This document shows positions 44,062 to 53,689 of a stretch of DNA of 64,000 bases, one piece after another. Position numbers and translations under genes: made by a program. A model generated the notes under the pieces. The model saw only the letters and a program-made list of their open reading frames with translations, had not been told where the DNA came from and did no database searches. The stretch covers positions 2,217,001 to 2,281,000 of the forward strand of contig NZ_JAMGBB010000001.1 in assembly GCF_023516505.1 (NCBI RefSeq), written 5' to 3'. Source of the stretch: Sphingomonas brevis. Its GTDB lineage: Bacteria > Pseudomonadota > Alphaproteobacteria > Sphingomonadales > Sphingomonadaceae. The first letter of the stretch is position 1, and each line of letters opens with the position of its first letter.

Positions 44062-46224
44062 ATGTCCAACGGCAGTTATCCGACGCCAACGACGCGCAGG
44101 TTGAGGGTTTATGCGTTCGACCCCTCGGCATCCGTCGCACTCGACACGGCGGTCATCAATGACGCGGTGCTTTCGCTGCCCTGGAACCCGCCGTGGGAGG
44201 ATCCCCTCATTCTGGGTCCGACGAACGAATATCTCGAAGTAGTCGATTACGACTTTCCAGCTCGCACATTCTACGAACCGCTGGACCTCAACGACCCTTT
44301 GCTGCTTGCCCAGGACGGTCTTCCGCCGAGCGAAGGCTGCCCGCAATTCCACCAACAGATGGTGTTTGCGGTTGCCATGTACACGATCCGCAATTTCGAG
44401 CGCGCGCTCGGCCGTTACGTCTTCTGGTCCAAGCCCGCCCCCAAACAATTGGAACAAACGGCCAAGGGCCAGCGCGGCTATGCGGCCCACGAAAAGCGAC
44501 TGCGCATCTATCCCCATGCAATGCGTGAGGCGAATGCCTTCTATAGCCCCGACAAGGCGGCTTTGCTGTTCGGCTATTTCAAGAGCCCTCCCGACGACGG
44601 AATACCCGATGGGCAATGGGTCTTCACCTGCCTGTCGCAAGACATCGTCGCCCACGAAACAACTCACGCCATACTGCACGGCCTGCGCAAACGTTCGGTC
44701 GACCCAGTCAATGCCGACTCCCTGGCTCTTCACGAGGGGTTCGCCGACATCATTGCGCTGCTCCAGCATTTCACGCTTGGAGGAGTTGTGGAGCATGAGC
44801 TCGCCCGCAATTCCGGCAAGCTCCGTTCGGTCAACTTGCTGACCGGACTGGCTAGTCAGTTCGGACGGGCCACGGGCCGCAATGGCGCCCTTCGATTGGC
44901 GCTGGACACGCTTAGCGAGGAAGCCGGCAACGCCGAGGCTCCCATCAAATTGCTGTCGGAGACCAGCGAGGCCCATGAACGCGGGAGCGTGCTCGTCGCG
45001 GCCGTATTCGACGCATTTGTCACCATTTTCGAGCGGAGGACCCGCGACCTTTTCCAGATTGCGGATGCGACCCCGGGCCGCGGCCCCTTGTCGCCCCTTT
45101 TGATAAAAAGATTGGCTGCGGAAGCCGCTCATACAGCAGACTCTGTGTTGCAAGTGTGCGTCCGCGGACTGGACTATCTGCCGCCGGTCGGCCCGACTTT
45201 CGGGGAATATTTGCGCGCAATCATCACTGCCGACACCGATCTCGTTCCCGACGATCCACTGAAATATCGCGTCGCTTTCGCAGAGGCGTTCCGCAAACGC
45301 GGCATCCCCGTACCCGGCGTGATCAGCTACGCACCCGAAGCACTGTGCTGGGAACATCCAACCTACGGCCCGGATGGGAAGGATGATGAATTGGCGGTCG
45401 GAGACAATGGCCGGCGCGGATTGTTCGCCGATGCGCTGGCGAGATTGCAGCTAGGCATCGACTTCAGGCCGATCGAGTCTCGTTCCAAATCCATTGGCAG
45501 CGACAGTGCAACCCAAAAAAAAGAGATGAACACCGTCGAGCAGGAGTTGGAGAATTCGCCATATCGTGCGGCCGCGAGTTCGCTGGAGGACGTTCGACTG
45601 AACCTTCGGGAAGAGGCGATGCGCGTGGTGAGCTACAACCAGGCTTCTCTTCATAACTGGCTGGCGACACCGACCACGGAAGCAAAGGATTCGAGCGAAG
45701 ACGCCAAGTGGGAAAGGATGCTCGGAATCCGGATGTTGCCGATCGTGGATTCCAGGCCGGCGCCCTTGTCGATCAACAGCAAGCCTGGTCATTGGGACGT
45801 CCCGCCGGGATGGGCGGACAAGGCCGAGTTTGGGAATGCCGCCTCTTATACGATCCCGATATTCGACGTTCATTCGGCCAGAATAGCCCGACGTACGGGG
45901 CCCAGCGGGACCGAGCTGCACCAGCTCATTGCCCAAATCACACAACGCCGGCGCGGCTATTTCGACGAAGAAGAGCAGAAGCGCGTCGATCAGAACGGAA
46001 GCACGGAAGACCCTGATTTCTGGTTCCGCGGCGGCGCGACCATCATCGTCGACCTGCGAAACGCGCAGGTTCAAAGGGTCATCCGCAAACGGATCGACGA
46101 CGACGACCGGCTCGCCGAACAACGCGCGTACCTGCTGGGAGACGACCTTGCCCTGGCAATGGTCACTGACGATTGCGGCGCCGCCCAGGAGCCGTTCGCG
46201 TTCATGCACGGAGATGAAGCATGA
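44062..46224 (+). CDS. Gluzincin-like metalloprotease
   Basis: A 720-aa protein. The zinc motif HETTH (H198, E199, H202) is followed 22 residues later by HEGFADI (E225), the third ligand pattern of thermolysin-like gluzincins. The N-terminus has no signal peptide, so any export would be through a non-Sec route or the enzyme is cytoplasmic. The C-terminal 250 residues, after the catalytic domain, have no recognised fold. GGAGG precedes the ATG. First gene of an eight-gene, tightly packed operon; the stop overlaps the MBL gene. Confidence 0.78.
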   Translation: MSNGSYPTPTTRRLRVYAFDPSASVALDTAVINDAVLSLPWNPPWEDPLILGPTNEYLEVVDYDFPARTFYEPLDLNDPLLLAQDGLPPSEGCPQFHQQMVFAVAMYTIRNFERALGRYVFWSKPAPKQLEQTAKGQRGYAAHEKRLRIYPHAMREANAFYSPDKAALLFGYFKSPPDDGIPDGQWVFTCLSQDIVAHETTHAILHGLRKRSVDPVNADSLALHEGFADIIALLQHFTLGGVVEHELARNSGKLRSVNLLTGLASQFGRATGRNGALRLALDTLSEEAGNAEAPIKLLSETSEAHERGSVLVAAVFDAFVTIFERRTRDLFQIADATPGRGPLSPLLIKRLAAEAAHTADSVLQVCVRGLDYLPPVGPTFGEYLRAIITADTDLVPDDPLKYRVAFAEAFRKRGIPVPGVISYAPEALCWEHPTYGPDGKDDELAVGDNGRRGLFADALARLQLGIDFRPIESRSKSIGSDSATQKKEMNTVEQELENSPYRAAASSLEDVRLNLREEAMRVVSYNQASLHNWLATPTTEAKDSSEDAKWERMLGIRMLPIVDSRPAPLSINSKPGHWDVPPGWADKAEFGNAASYTIPIFDVHSARIARRTGPSGTELHQLIAQITQRRRGYFDEEEQKRVDQNGSTEDPDFWFRGGATIIVDLRNAQVQRVIRKRIDDDDRLAEQRAYLLGDDLALAMVTDDCGAAQEPFAFMHGDEA

Positions 46225-47618
46225 GCGTCACTTCCGTCATTGTCCGCATGTACCGGCATCTGCTCGGCGACTGCTTCCTGATCATTGTCGAAAATGATGG
46301 GAAATATTCCAAGACCTTAGTCGATTGCGGCATATTGCAGGGCACGCCCGGCGACGACCAGCGCATGTGCGACGTCGTCGGCAACGTCTATGGTAGTTTC
46401 GGAAAAAACCTCGATCTCGTGGTCGTGACCCATGAACATTGGGATCATATTTCCGGCTTCCAACATGCCGCCGGCATGTTCGGCAGGAAGAAGTTCGGCA
46501 ATTTGTGGATGGCGTGGACGGAGGATCCCAAAGATCCTGACGGCCTCGCCCTTCAGGCCAGATTCTCCAAGGGCCATTCGAAATTATCTGCGTTGGCGGC
46601 AGTCACCGGGCGGCCATTGCGCGCCGAAAGCGACGGACAGTCCGTTGGGCTGATGGGCTTTGCCGGTCCCCTGGCCGCGGCCAAGAGAAATGGCGCTCTT
46701 CGCGGCAGCAAGGCGATCTACGAGAACCTCCGGAATTGGAGCAAGGGAGAACCCAAATATCTGTCGCCCGGAATGATCGACTCCCTCCCGGGCAACTTGA
46801 AAACCTATGTGCTTGCGCCGCCGAGAGACACCAAGCTGCTGTTCAAGGCGCTGCCCTCGAACAGTGACAAGGAGACCTATCTGGGCGCCAGACCCGACGA
46901 TGAGGAACTGAAAGAGGCACAGGCCCAATCGCCGTTTTCGCCGCGATACCGGTGGCGATCCGTCAAGCAAATCAACAAGGCCAAACGCACGGGCACTTCC
47001 GAAAAATGGGTCCGGGATCGCTATTTTGGGACTGGCGATGGCGAGCTCGATCGCCGCATCGACGATCGTTACGATCTTGAATTCAACAGGCTGGCCATAC
47101 GGATGGACAGCAACACCAACAACAGCAGTTTGGTGCTTGCGGTCGAACTGCCCGATGCGTCGACCATGATTTTCGCCGCCGACGCGCAAGTGGGCAATTG
47201 GCTGTCATGGAAGAACGTCAGCTTCAGCGAGAAAGACGCGAATGGCGACGAACGACTGACGAAGGGGCATGACCTGGTCGGACGAGCGCGCCTTTACAAG
47301 GTTGGCCACCACGGCAGCCACAACGCCACGTTAAAGAAGGACGGCCTGGAACTGATGATCCGCGACGATCTGGTCGCGCTAATTTCCACCGATGCGAAGT
47401 TCGCCCTGAAGCAGGGAAAGGGCTGGCTGATGCCCAACCCCAACGTCAGCAAAGCCCTCGACAAGCATGCACCCGGCCGGGTGGTTCGCGGCGACTTGGT
47501 GACCAAGCCTGATCAAAAGCGGCTGGCTGCAATTGTTAGGGAAGGCAAAGGCGAGCTCTACGTCGATGTGCTCGCCTATGGCGATTGGCCGGCTGATTAC
47601 AGCCATCAGAATCCCTGA
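46221..47618 (+). CDS. MBL-fold metallohydrolase
   Basis: A 465-aa protein with the metallo-beta-lactamase signature HEHWDH (H71-H76) in VVVTHEHWDHISGF. Later motifs include IFAADAQVGNW and KVGHHGSHNAT, as in ComEC-like or beta-lactamase-superfamily hydrolases. An insertion between about residues 120 and 280 is longer than in simple members. Translationally coupled to the protease gene by an ATGA overlap. Substrate unknown: a phosphoester, nucleic acid or lipid are all possible. Confidence 0.82.
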   Translation: MSVTSVIVRMYRHLLGDCFLIIVENDGKYSKTLVDCGILQGTPGDDQRMCDVVGNVYGSFGKNLDLVVVTHEHWDHISGFQHAAGMFGRKKFGNLWMAWTEDPKDPDGLALQARFSKGHSKLSALAAVTGRPLRAESDGQSVGLMGFAGPLAAAKRNGALRGSKAIYENLRNWSKGEPKYLSPGMIDSLPGNLKTYVLAPPRDTKLLFKALPSNSDKETYLGARPDDEELKEAQAQSPFSPRYRWRSVKQINKAKRTGTSEKWVRDRYFGTGDGELDRRIDDRYDLEFNRLAIRMDSNTNNSSLVLAVELPDASTMIFAADAQVGNWLSWKNVSFSEKDANGDERLTKGHDLVGRARLYKVGHHGSHNATLKKDGLELMIRDDLVALISTDAKFALKQGKGWLMPNPNVSKALDKHAPGRVVRGDLVTKPDQKRLAAIVREGKGELYVDVLAYGDWPADYSHQNP

Positions 47619-47659
47619 CAACCGAGTTCGACTTCACTCCATTTTGAAGGAGGATTGCA

Positions 47660-48436
47660 ATGATCGAAACTGCAAGCACAGGCACCGAATATCTTCGCTC
47701 CCTTCGACTTGCTCAGCCGCAGGCCGGGCTGTTCGGGCTCGACGCTCCTGACTTTCCACAGGTCGTATTTGACGGCGCGAAAGACCAGGCGGTGGTAGCC
47801 GGATCGGAAGTGGTTTCTTTCACTGAATCGGTGGAAGCCGAGTTCAGGGAGATTATTTCGGATTCAGCGTTGGTCGCTCAATTCGGCGCCAACGCCAAAT
47901 ATAAGGTCGAGCAGGATCCCATCGCCTGGTTCGACCATTATTACAGCATCCTGGGCGGCATGGGATGGGTCACCCAATCGCGCGAAACGGCCGAATATCA
48001 ATTTAAGAAGGATGGACTGGAAGTCCATGAAGCCGTGCTTGAGGTGGTCGAAGCCTTCCTTGGGCCGATCCCGGGCGCTGCGAAGCTGGTCAAGATCGCG
48101 CTTGGCAGCCTGGCGAAGATGGATGACTCGCCGTTGATCACGCTCTTCAACAAGCAGAGCGAGAAGGCGAATGTCGGTCGGTTCCAATTCACGCTGGTAC
48201 GCCAGGAGGGCAGCTCTTTCCTGGCCGACGGCATGAGCTTCGGGATCAAGGCAAAAAAGAACGTCACTCAAATATTGTTCTTCAAGCTTCATTCCGCGGA
48301 AGCGAGGATGCGCCGAAGCCTGGCCAAGGTCTCGATCGGTGCGGACGCTCTCGAAGGTCTCCGGGACCAGCTAAAGATTATGATCCAGGCACATCGAAAC
48401 AAATTCCTGACCGAGCTGCCGTTGGCGTTTGAATAG
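47660..48436 (+). CDS. Unknown protein of the hydrolase cluster
   Basis: A 258-aa soluble protein without signal peptide. It is mixed alpha/beta; segments such as VEAFLGPIPGAAKLVKIALG suggest an amphipathic helix that could touch membrane. The start has a strong GGAGG ribosome site 41 bp after the MBL gene. No family recognised. Its place between an MBL hydrolase and a patatin suggests it belongs to the same module. Confidence 0.7.
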   Translation: MIETASTGTEYLRSLRLAQPQAGLFGLDAPDFPQVVFDGAKDQAVVAGSEVVSFTESVEAEFREIISDSALVAQFGANAKYKVEQDPIAWFDHYYSILGGMGWVTQSRETAEYQFKKDGLEVHEAVLEVVEAFLGPIPGAAKLVKIALGSLAKMDDSPLITLFNKQSEKANVGRFQFTLVRQEGSSFLADGMSFGIKAKKNVTQILFFKLHSAEARMRRSLAKVSIGADALEGLRDQLKIMIQAHRNKFLTELPLAFE

Positions 48437-48448
48437 AGGGGACCGAAG

Positions 48449-49597
48449 GTGAGCGACACCGAAGATCCCGGATTTGCAGTCGCCCCGGTTGAGAATGACG
48501 GCGATGAGGAGCTCACCGATGGCATTGGCATTGCCCTGTCAGGTGGGGGCTATCGTGCAATGCTGTTCCACCTGGGCTTCCTGTGGAGGCTTCGCGATGC
48601 GCGCCTGCTGAAGGATGCCGACCGCATCTCCAGCGTGTCCGGCGGCTCGATCACCGCCGGCGCGCTAGCGCTCGCCTGGCCCAATATCGCCTGGAACGAT
48701 GATGGCGCCTCTTTCCGGCGGCAGGTGGTCGATCCGATCATCGCCCTTGCCCATGTCACGATCGACATTCCGGGAGCCCTGATCGGTCGTATTCCAGGTA
48801 TGTCAGGGACCTATGTGCGCTCCAGCTATGACAAGCATTTATTCCACGGAGCCACGCTGCAGGACCTTCCCGACGAGCCGCGGTTCATATTCAACGCGAC
48901 CAGCCTGCATAGCGGGAAACTGTTTCGCTTCTCGAAGCCATATCTCGCGGAATGGAGTTTCGGCCGCTGGATGAATCCGAACAACAGGCTGTCGGAAGCG
49001 GTGGCGGCCTCCTCGGCCTTTCCGCCGGTCCTTTCGCCTGTGACAACCGGAGTTGCCGGACTCGTCTTCGATCCCGCCGGCGGAAAGGGCCGCAAATGCC
49101 CGGCGGCGTTCCGCCTGACCGACGGCGGTGTCTATGATAATCTCGGCCTTGAAACCCTATGGAAGCGGAAGCGAACGCTGTTCGTAAGCGATGGCGGCGC
49201 CGGGTTCGATTATCAGGATAATCCGTCGTCCTTGCTGAGCCTTCAGGCGCTGCGGGTTACCATCATGATGCAGGATCAGATCGGGATGCTGCGCGCGCGC
49301 CAGATGATCGCCGGGTACAATGCGCCGGCGGGTTCGCCGCTGAAGCGAACCGGTTTCCTGGCGTCGATCGGGACCCAGATGAAGAAGGACCGCCCGGCGG
49401 GCGCGCTTCCCTATAATTCGGGTGGCGCCGACATGATGGCCGCGACCAAGACCGCGCTTCGCAGCATGGATGACAATCACATCAAACGGCTGATCAATTG
49501 GGGCTACATCCTGGCTGACGACCGACTGCGGTCCAGTCCCGATTTCAGCCACCTGCCGCCGCCCAATGGCCTGCCATTCCCCGGATCAGCCGTATGA
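48449..49597 (+). CDS. Patatin-like phospholipase
   Basis: A 382-aa patatin-domain lipid hydrolase. The oxyanion motif is GIALSGGGYRAMLFHLGFLW, the nucleophile Ser is in ISSVSGGSITAG, and the catalytic Asp is in LTDGGVYDN. No signal peptide. It starts at GTG 48449 after GAGGGGACC. Patatins hydrolyse acyl chains from membrane phospholipids and are frequent effectors in toxin and anti-phage systems (for example CapV in CBASS), so this could be the membrane-attacking part of the cluster. The stop overlaps the next gene (ATGA). Confidence 0.9.
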   Translation: MSDTEDPGFAVAPVENDGDEELTDGIGIALSGGGYRAMLFHLGFLWRLRDARLLKDADRISSVSGGSITAGALALAWPNIAWNDDGASFRRQVVDPIIALAHVTIDIPGALIGRIPGMSGTYVRSSYDKHLFHGATLQDLPDEPRFIFNATSLHSGKLFRFSKPYLAEWSFGRWMNPNNRLSEAVAASSAFPPVLSPVTTGVAGLVFDPAGGKGRKCPAAFRLTDGGVYDNLGLETLWKRKRTLFVSDGGAGFDYQDNPSSLLSLQALRVTIMMQDQIGMLRARQMIAGYNAPAGSPLKRTGFLASIGTQMKKDRPAGALPYNSGGADMMAATKTALRSMDDNHIKRLINWGYILADDRLRSSPDFSHLPPPNGLPFPGSAV

Positions 49598-50400
49598 CCG
49601 ACTGGGCGGCAAGGGAGCAGCGAGCAAAGATATTCGCGGCCTATGGCAGTTTGGCCATCCCGCTGTGCATTGCACTCGCTACAGTTGCCATAAACATCAA
49701 TCAGCAGCGCCAATCAGCGGCCGAAACCTGTCGCGACAAGACGTTGAAATTCTATGATGAGGCAACGGGGGCGCTCGACAAGCTTCAGCTACTCGACAAT
49801 GCCGGCCAAACGATCAAGGCAGATATCACCGACCGGCAGGCAATAGCGCTCGAGCTGTTGACCGAGAGTTGTCGCAGGGGTGGTGTTGAAGTTCCGTCCG
49901 GTGTGCGAACGGCGATTGAACGGCTCTATGCCTATTCGCCAGAAGAAAGCACCCGTGAAAGCCTGGCCGCCAGCGCGAAGCGCGCGGACGCATCGGCTGC
50001 GCCCGACCAGAGTCTCGCAGTACCCGCCGCGGCTTCTGGAGCCGGAGGGTCCAACGCAGGGGCTGTGCGGGTCTTCCTGCATATTTCAAAAGAGTCACAG
50101 CGACCTGCCGCAAAGCTGCTTGAAGGAAATCTCGAGCAGCAACTGCTGAATGGACGAAAAATCGTCGTTCCCGGCATTGAACTGGTGCCGGGAGGATCCC
50201 GGTCCAGCTTGCGGTGCCTGAAGCAGGCGGACTGCGCGCAGGCACCCCGGCTGGAAGCGATGATCAAGCAGTTTTTCCCGCAATTGGACCTCGACATCTC
50301 AAACTTGAGCGGCCGGTACGAGCATGAGCCAGGCGTCAAGGCCGGTACCTATGAGGTGTGGCTGGGAACGGACGCCCAAATCACTTCGGGGGCAGGATGA
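49594..50400 (+). CDS. Membrane-anchored protein of the hydrolase cluster
   Basis: A 268-aa protein with one membrane helix (about residues 15-34, AAYGSLAIPLCIALATVAIN), a helical part (TLKFYDEATGALDKLQLLDN) and a C-terminal region with two cysteines (LRCLKQADCAQ). An Ala/Ser-rich linker separates the parts. It overlaps the patatin stop and the M64 start. No family recognised; topology suggests a periplasmic C-terminus. Confidence 0.7.
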   Translation: MTDWAAREQRAKIFAAYGSLAIPLCIALATVAININQQRQSAAETCRDKTLKFYDEATGALDKLQLLDNAGQTIKADITDRQAIALELLTESCRRGGVEVPSGVRTAIERLYAYSPEESTRESLAASAKRADASAAPDQSLAVPAAASGAGGSNAGAVRVFLHISKESQRPAAKLLEGNLEQQLLNGRKIVVPGIELVPGGSRSSLRCLKQADCAQAPRLEAMIKQFFPQLDLDISNLSGRYEHEPGVKAGTYEVWLGTDAQITSGAG

Positions 50401-51587
50401 TGTCACGGACGGTCAGAGCAACAATCAGATATGGGCGCGACTTCGCGGAGGTCATTCGCTGCATTCCGATTCAGGCTGTGCCACGCAGCGCCGATGTAAC
50501 CATCACCAATCGCACCAGCGGCGCGTGGATCGAGGTTGTCGACGCCGGCGGAAAGACCGTGCACCGACAGGTGCTGCCCGATCCATTCGCGGGTCAGGAG
50601 GCATTTGGCAAAGATGGTGACGTTGCGCGCCACGACGTTCCGGATGAGCAATTCATTTCCCTGGAGCTACCTTGGCCTGGCGAAGGCGCGCAGGTGAAGA
50701 TTCATGCCCGCAAGAGCCGGAAGCCGCAGTTTGGAGCCGCTCCGAAAACAAGCCTTGTTGCCGCGCTGCCGTTAAAACCGAGGCCGCTACCACCGTCGCT
50801 GGCCGCCACCGCCCCTTTGCCTAGTGTCCGCCCGATCTGGGGTTCCACCAATCCCAAAGCGCTCACACTGGCCTTCTTCGCGGAGGGTTTTACCGCGGCC
50901 GACATGCCCAGATTCCACCAGCTGGTCGACCGTTGCGTCGCCGCCTTCGAGCATAGCGAGCCATTCAAGAGTCACCTCGCGAGCATGAAAGTCGCCGAAA
51001 TAGAAACGGTCTCGAACGTAAGCGGAATTAGCGGCACCGCGCCACGCGACACCGTATTCAAGGCGCATTTCCAGAAGGATATTGTGAGGGTCATCCTCGC
51101 CGATCAGCGGATCGCCAGTGAAATGCTGGATGCATGCTTCCGTGGGAGTGCTGTCTGCCTGATCGTCGCCAACACCACCGACTATGGCGGTTCCGGAGGC
51201 GCGGCGACCGTGTTTTCGTGCGAGCCTACCTGGGCAACCGAAATTGCAATGCACGAGCTCGGGCACACGCTTTTTGGCCTGGCTGACGAGTATGACGCCG
51301 GCGGCCAGGCGTCGACCATGTCGCCGATCGAGCCCAATGTTTGCGGATCGCCGGCAAGCAGCCAGATCAAGTGGGCGGACCTGGTGAAGGCGGGCACGCC
51401 GGTCCCGACTCAAACGAAAGGCGGGCCCGTTCCCGTCGGAACGCCGATCGGAGCCTATGAAGGCGCCAAGTACCAGCCATCAAAAGTCTATCGAGCGGAA
51501 TTCGACTGCAAGATGAGAACGCCAGGCAAACCGTTTTGCGCAGTCTGCAGCCGTGTCATCAGCCAGCTGTTACTACAGCATGTGTAG
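50397..51587 (+). CDS. M64-family (IgA-peptidase-like) metallopeptidase
   Basis: A 396-aa protein. An N-terminal beta-rich domain (VTITNRTSGAWIEVVDAG) is joined by a Pro/Ala-rich linker to a catalytic domain beginning LTLAFFAEGFTAADMPRFHQ. The zinc site is HELGHTLFGLADEY (H286, E287, H290), as in M64 peptidases. No signal peptide, unlike most secreted M64 enzymes. The start ATGATG overlaps the stop of the previous gene. Second metallopeptidase of the cluster, suggesting proteolytic maturation or attack on an external target. Confidence 0.85.
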   Translation: MMSRTVRATIRYGRDFAEVIRCIPIQAVPRSADVTITNRTSGAWIEVVDAGGKTVHRQVLPDPFAGQEAFGKDGDVARHDVPDEQFISLELPWPGEGAQVKIHARKSRKPQFGAAPKTSLVAALPLKPRPLPPSLAATAPLPSVRPIWGSTNPKALTLAFFAEGFTAADMPRFHQLVDRCVAAFEHSEPFKSHLASMKVAEIETVSNVSGISGTAPRDTVFKAHFQKDIVRVILADQRIASEMLDACFRGSAVCLIVANTTDYGGSGGAATVFSCEPTWATEIAMHELGHTLFGLADEYDAGGQASTMSPIEPNVCGSPASSQIKWADLVKAGTPVPTQTKGGPVPVGTPIGAYEGAKYQPSKVYRAEFDCKMRTPGKPFCAVCSRVISQLLLQHV

Positions 51588-51626
51588 TCATGCTGCTTTC
51601 CAGGTCAATTTGGGTGACTCCAAAAT

Positions 51627-51650
51627 GAACTAATTTAAACATGTTAGTTC
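51627..51650. promoter_or_regulatory. Palindromic operator candidate before acidic-repeat gene
   Basis: GAACTAA (51627-51633) and TTAGTTC (51644-51650) form a perfect 7-bp inverted repeat with an AT-rich 10-nt centre, 101 bp upstream of the ATG at 51751. This 163-bp gap is the only large gap in the cluster, so a separate promoter for the last genes is likely. Confidence 0.5.
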
Positions 51651-51750
51651 GTCTGCATCAGCATAGCGCAACACCTTGCGCGAGATAGCCGTGAAGAGGA
51701 CTATTGCCCCGAAGTACAGGCCCCGCCGGGCGCTGTTTCAGGAGGCGGCG

Positions 51751-52623
51751 ATGGACAATTACCTATTCGAAGCTGACCATATGGACGAGTTTTCGGGCGA
51801 AACACCACTTGGAATGTACGAGACCGGCGCGTTCGAGGAATTCTCCGGTGATCAGTACGAACCATTTGCGGATGAAAGCGGCGCAATGTTCTTCGAAAAC
51901 GAGGATCAGTTTTCGCTGGAGGGCAACGGCTTCGATCAATACAGCTTCGAGGAAGAAGGCGACCAATTCTCCCTTGGAGGATTGTGGCGGGGCATCAAGA
52001 AGGTCGCCACCACGGTTGCCCCGCTTGCCAAGAAATTCGCGCCGCAGATCGGCGCGGTCATTGGCGGTGCGCTTGGGGGGCCGGCTGGTGCGGCACTCGG
52101 CGGCAAGCTCGGCACCCTCGCCCGCACGCTTGAAGGCGAAGAAGAGTCGGATAGCGAAGAAGAGCTGAACGCACCGGCAAGCGTACCCGCGATCGACGAG
52201 TCACTTTCGGAGTCGATGGCCGACAGCGCAACCCGCCTGACTGCCCCGCTTGCGCAGTCGATGGGCTCGGCAATCACGGTTACCCTGGCCAGTCGGGCGC
52301 CCCTGCCAGTCAAGGCAGTGGTCCCAATCCTTGCCAGGGCCGGTGGCGATGTCGCCCGTCAATTGGCCGCGAGCAGCGATCCGCGAGCCCGCGTCTTGCT
52401 GCGCACCATTCCGACGATCCAGAAGCGCACGCTCGCGACGTTGGCGGCAAAGGCGCGCAGGGGTCGCCCGATCACACCGCAAACCGCGGTTCGCGTAATG
52501 CGCACGCAGGCAAACCGGGTGCTCGGCAACTCGCAGAACCTGGGGCGCGCCCTTGCCAACAATGCGCGCAAGCGCGGCCAGATCAATCGCGCGGCCGTCG
52601 CTCGCGCAGAGCGCTTTATGTAG
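51751..52623 (+). CDS. Acidic-repeat, glycine-zipper protein
   Basis: A 290-aa protein of striking layout. Residues 1-77 are very acidic and aromatic with a repeated short motif: DEFSG (12-16), EEFSG (29-33), DQFSLEG (52-58), DQYSFEEE (62-69) and DQFSLGG (71-77). Residues 78-124 are a basic helix (WRGIKKVATTVAPLAKKFAP) then a glycine-zipper (IGAVIGGALGGPAGAALGGK). The C-terminal half is Ala/Arg-rich, ending in ARKRGQINRAAVARAERFM. It resembles the FE-rich acidic proteins with glycine-zipper segments I have seen beside peptidases and lipases in many bacteria; no function is established. The ATG follows AGGAGG. Confidence 0.75.
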   Translation: MDNYLFEADHMDEFSGETPLGMYETGAFEEFSGDQYEPFADESGAMFFENEDQFSLEGNGFDQYSFEEEGDQFSLGGLWRGIKKVATTVAPLAKKFAPQIGAVIGGALGGPAGAALGGKLGTLARTLEGEEESDSEEELNAPASVPAIDESLSESMADSATRLTAPLAQSMGSAITVTLASRAPLPVKAVVPILARAGGDVARQLAASSDPRARVLLRTIPTIQKRTLATLAAKARRGRPITPQTAVRVMRTQANRVLGNSQNLGRALANNARKRGQINRAAVARAERFM

Positions 52624-52690
52624 GATCGAAACCCCGCCGGCGGACGTCCGACGCGTGCGCCCGCCGGAGGGCCAATCAGGGCGAGGGATC

Positions 52691-53629
52691 ATGTCCCGAC
52701 CAGCCAACATAATTGCCAAGGCAGACGAGCTGAAGCGGCTGGCGTCGACAGTTTCAGCCCAAGCCAGCCGCCTGCGCTTCCCGCTGCCGATCGCCAAACG
52801 TGAACGTCTGATCCGCGACTGCATGCGCCTGAGAGCCAGGGTTGTGGACGAGCTAATCCTGGTCGGGCAGCGCAGAAGTGCAAAGCCGGCGGAAGGCCCT
52901 GCAGTGCAAGCGGCCCTCGACCACGCTGAACGGACGCTCGGAGAAGCGGTCCGCAAGCTCGACTTCACGGAAGCTCTGACCAAGTGCAATGTTCGAATTC
53001 CGCACCTTGTCAGCGAAGCGGATCCAATGGCCTGGCCGGTCCGGCCAAACAAGGCAAAGCAGCTGAATGACATTCGGCGCTCGATGCGCATGGTTCGCCA
53101 GGTAGAGCAGCGGAACCTTCAGTCGACGGTGCAATATACTGCCCGGCAGCGGCAGGCGATGGACCGCGCGAAACAAAAGCTGGCCGCGGACCTGAGCGCG
53201 ACGATTACCGGCCTGATCAGGGTCAATCCCGTGCTTGCTGTCCTGCCCGATCTAGGCTCGATCGCAACCCAGGCCGGCGGTGAAACTGCCACCGCGGCGC
53301 TCCGCTACATTGAGAAGAGAAATGCGGCTGGATTGCCTGCAAGCATGGGCGGGTTCGTGGCCGTCAGGTTCAAGCTTGCCGCCAAGGGCGCCGGTTGGTC
53401 GCCGGCGGCAACTGAAATCGCCGGGACGATCATTTCAAAGGGCTTCGATCTGGCGGCATCTCCGGCATTGAAGATGTTCGTCGTCGCCATTTCCGTTATC
53501 CTGCCGCGTGCGGGGGTGTCTGCCTATCGTGGCGGGACAACCATCTATGCCGCGATCCGGAACTGGATCGGCAAGCCAAAGAAGCCGAACGGCGAGTTCG
53601 AATTCGTGGAAATGGAGCTCGCAGCATGA
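52691..53629 (+). CDS. Basic helical protein of the cluster
   Basis: A 312-aa protein, helical and basic at the start (ANIIAKADELKRLASTVSAQ), with a likely coiled coil near residues 105-180. A C-terminal hydrophobic segment (PALKMFVVAISVILPRAGVS) could be one membrane helix or a buried helix. It ends EFEFVEMELAA, echoing the acidic-aromatic motif of the previous protein. Its TGA is in frame with a coding-like stretch that continues to 53923. No family recognised. Confidence 0.7.
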   Translation: MSRPANIIAKADELKRLASTVSAQASRLRFPLPIAKRERLIRDCMRLRARVVDELILVGQRRSAKPAEGPAVQAALDHAERTLGEAVRKLDFTEALTKCNVRIPHLVSEADPMAWPVRPNKAKQLNDIRRSMRMVRQVEQRNLQSTVQYTARQRQAMDRAKQKLAADLSATITGLIRVNPVLAVLPDLGSIATQAGGETATAALRYIEKRNAAGLPASMGGFVAVRFKLAAKGAGWSPAATEIAGTIISKGFDLAASPALKMFVVAISVILPRAGVSAYRGGTTIYAAIRNWIGKPKKPNGEFEFVEMELAA

Positions 53630-53689
53630 CGCGAGCTGCTCTTCTCGTACGGCCCGGGGCAGGCCGACGCACCGTCGCGGTTCGAAGCG

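Noticed and set aside
43936-45357. 473-codon minus-strand frame opposite the gluzincin gene
   Set aside because: The plus-strand gene has zinc motifs, a ribosome site and coupling; the minus frame has no motif and would block both divergent promoters.
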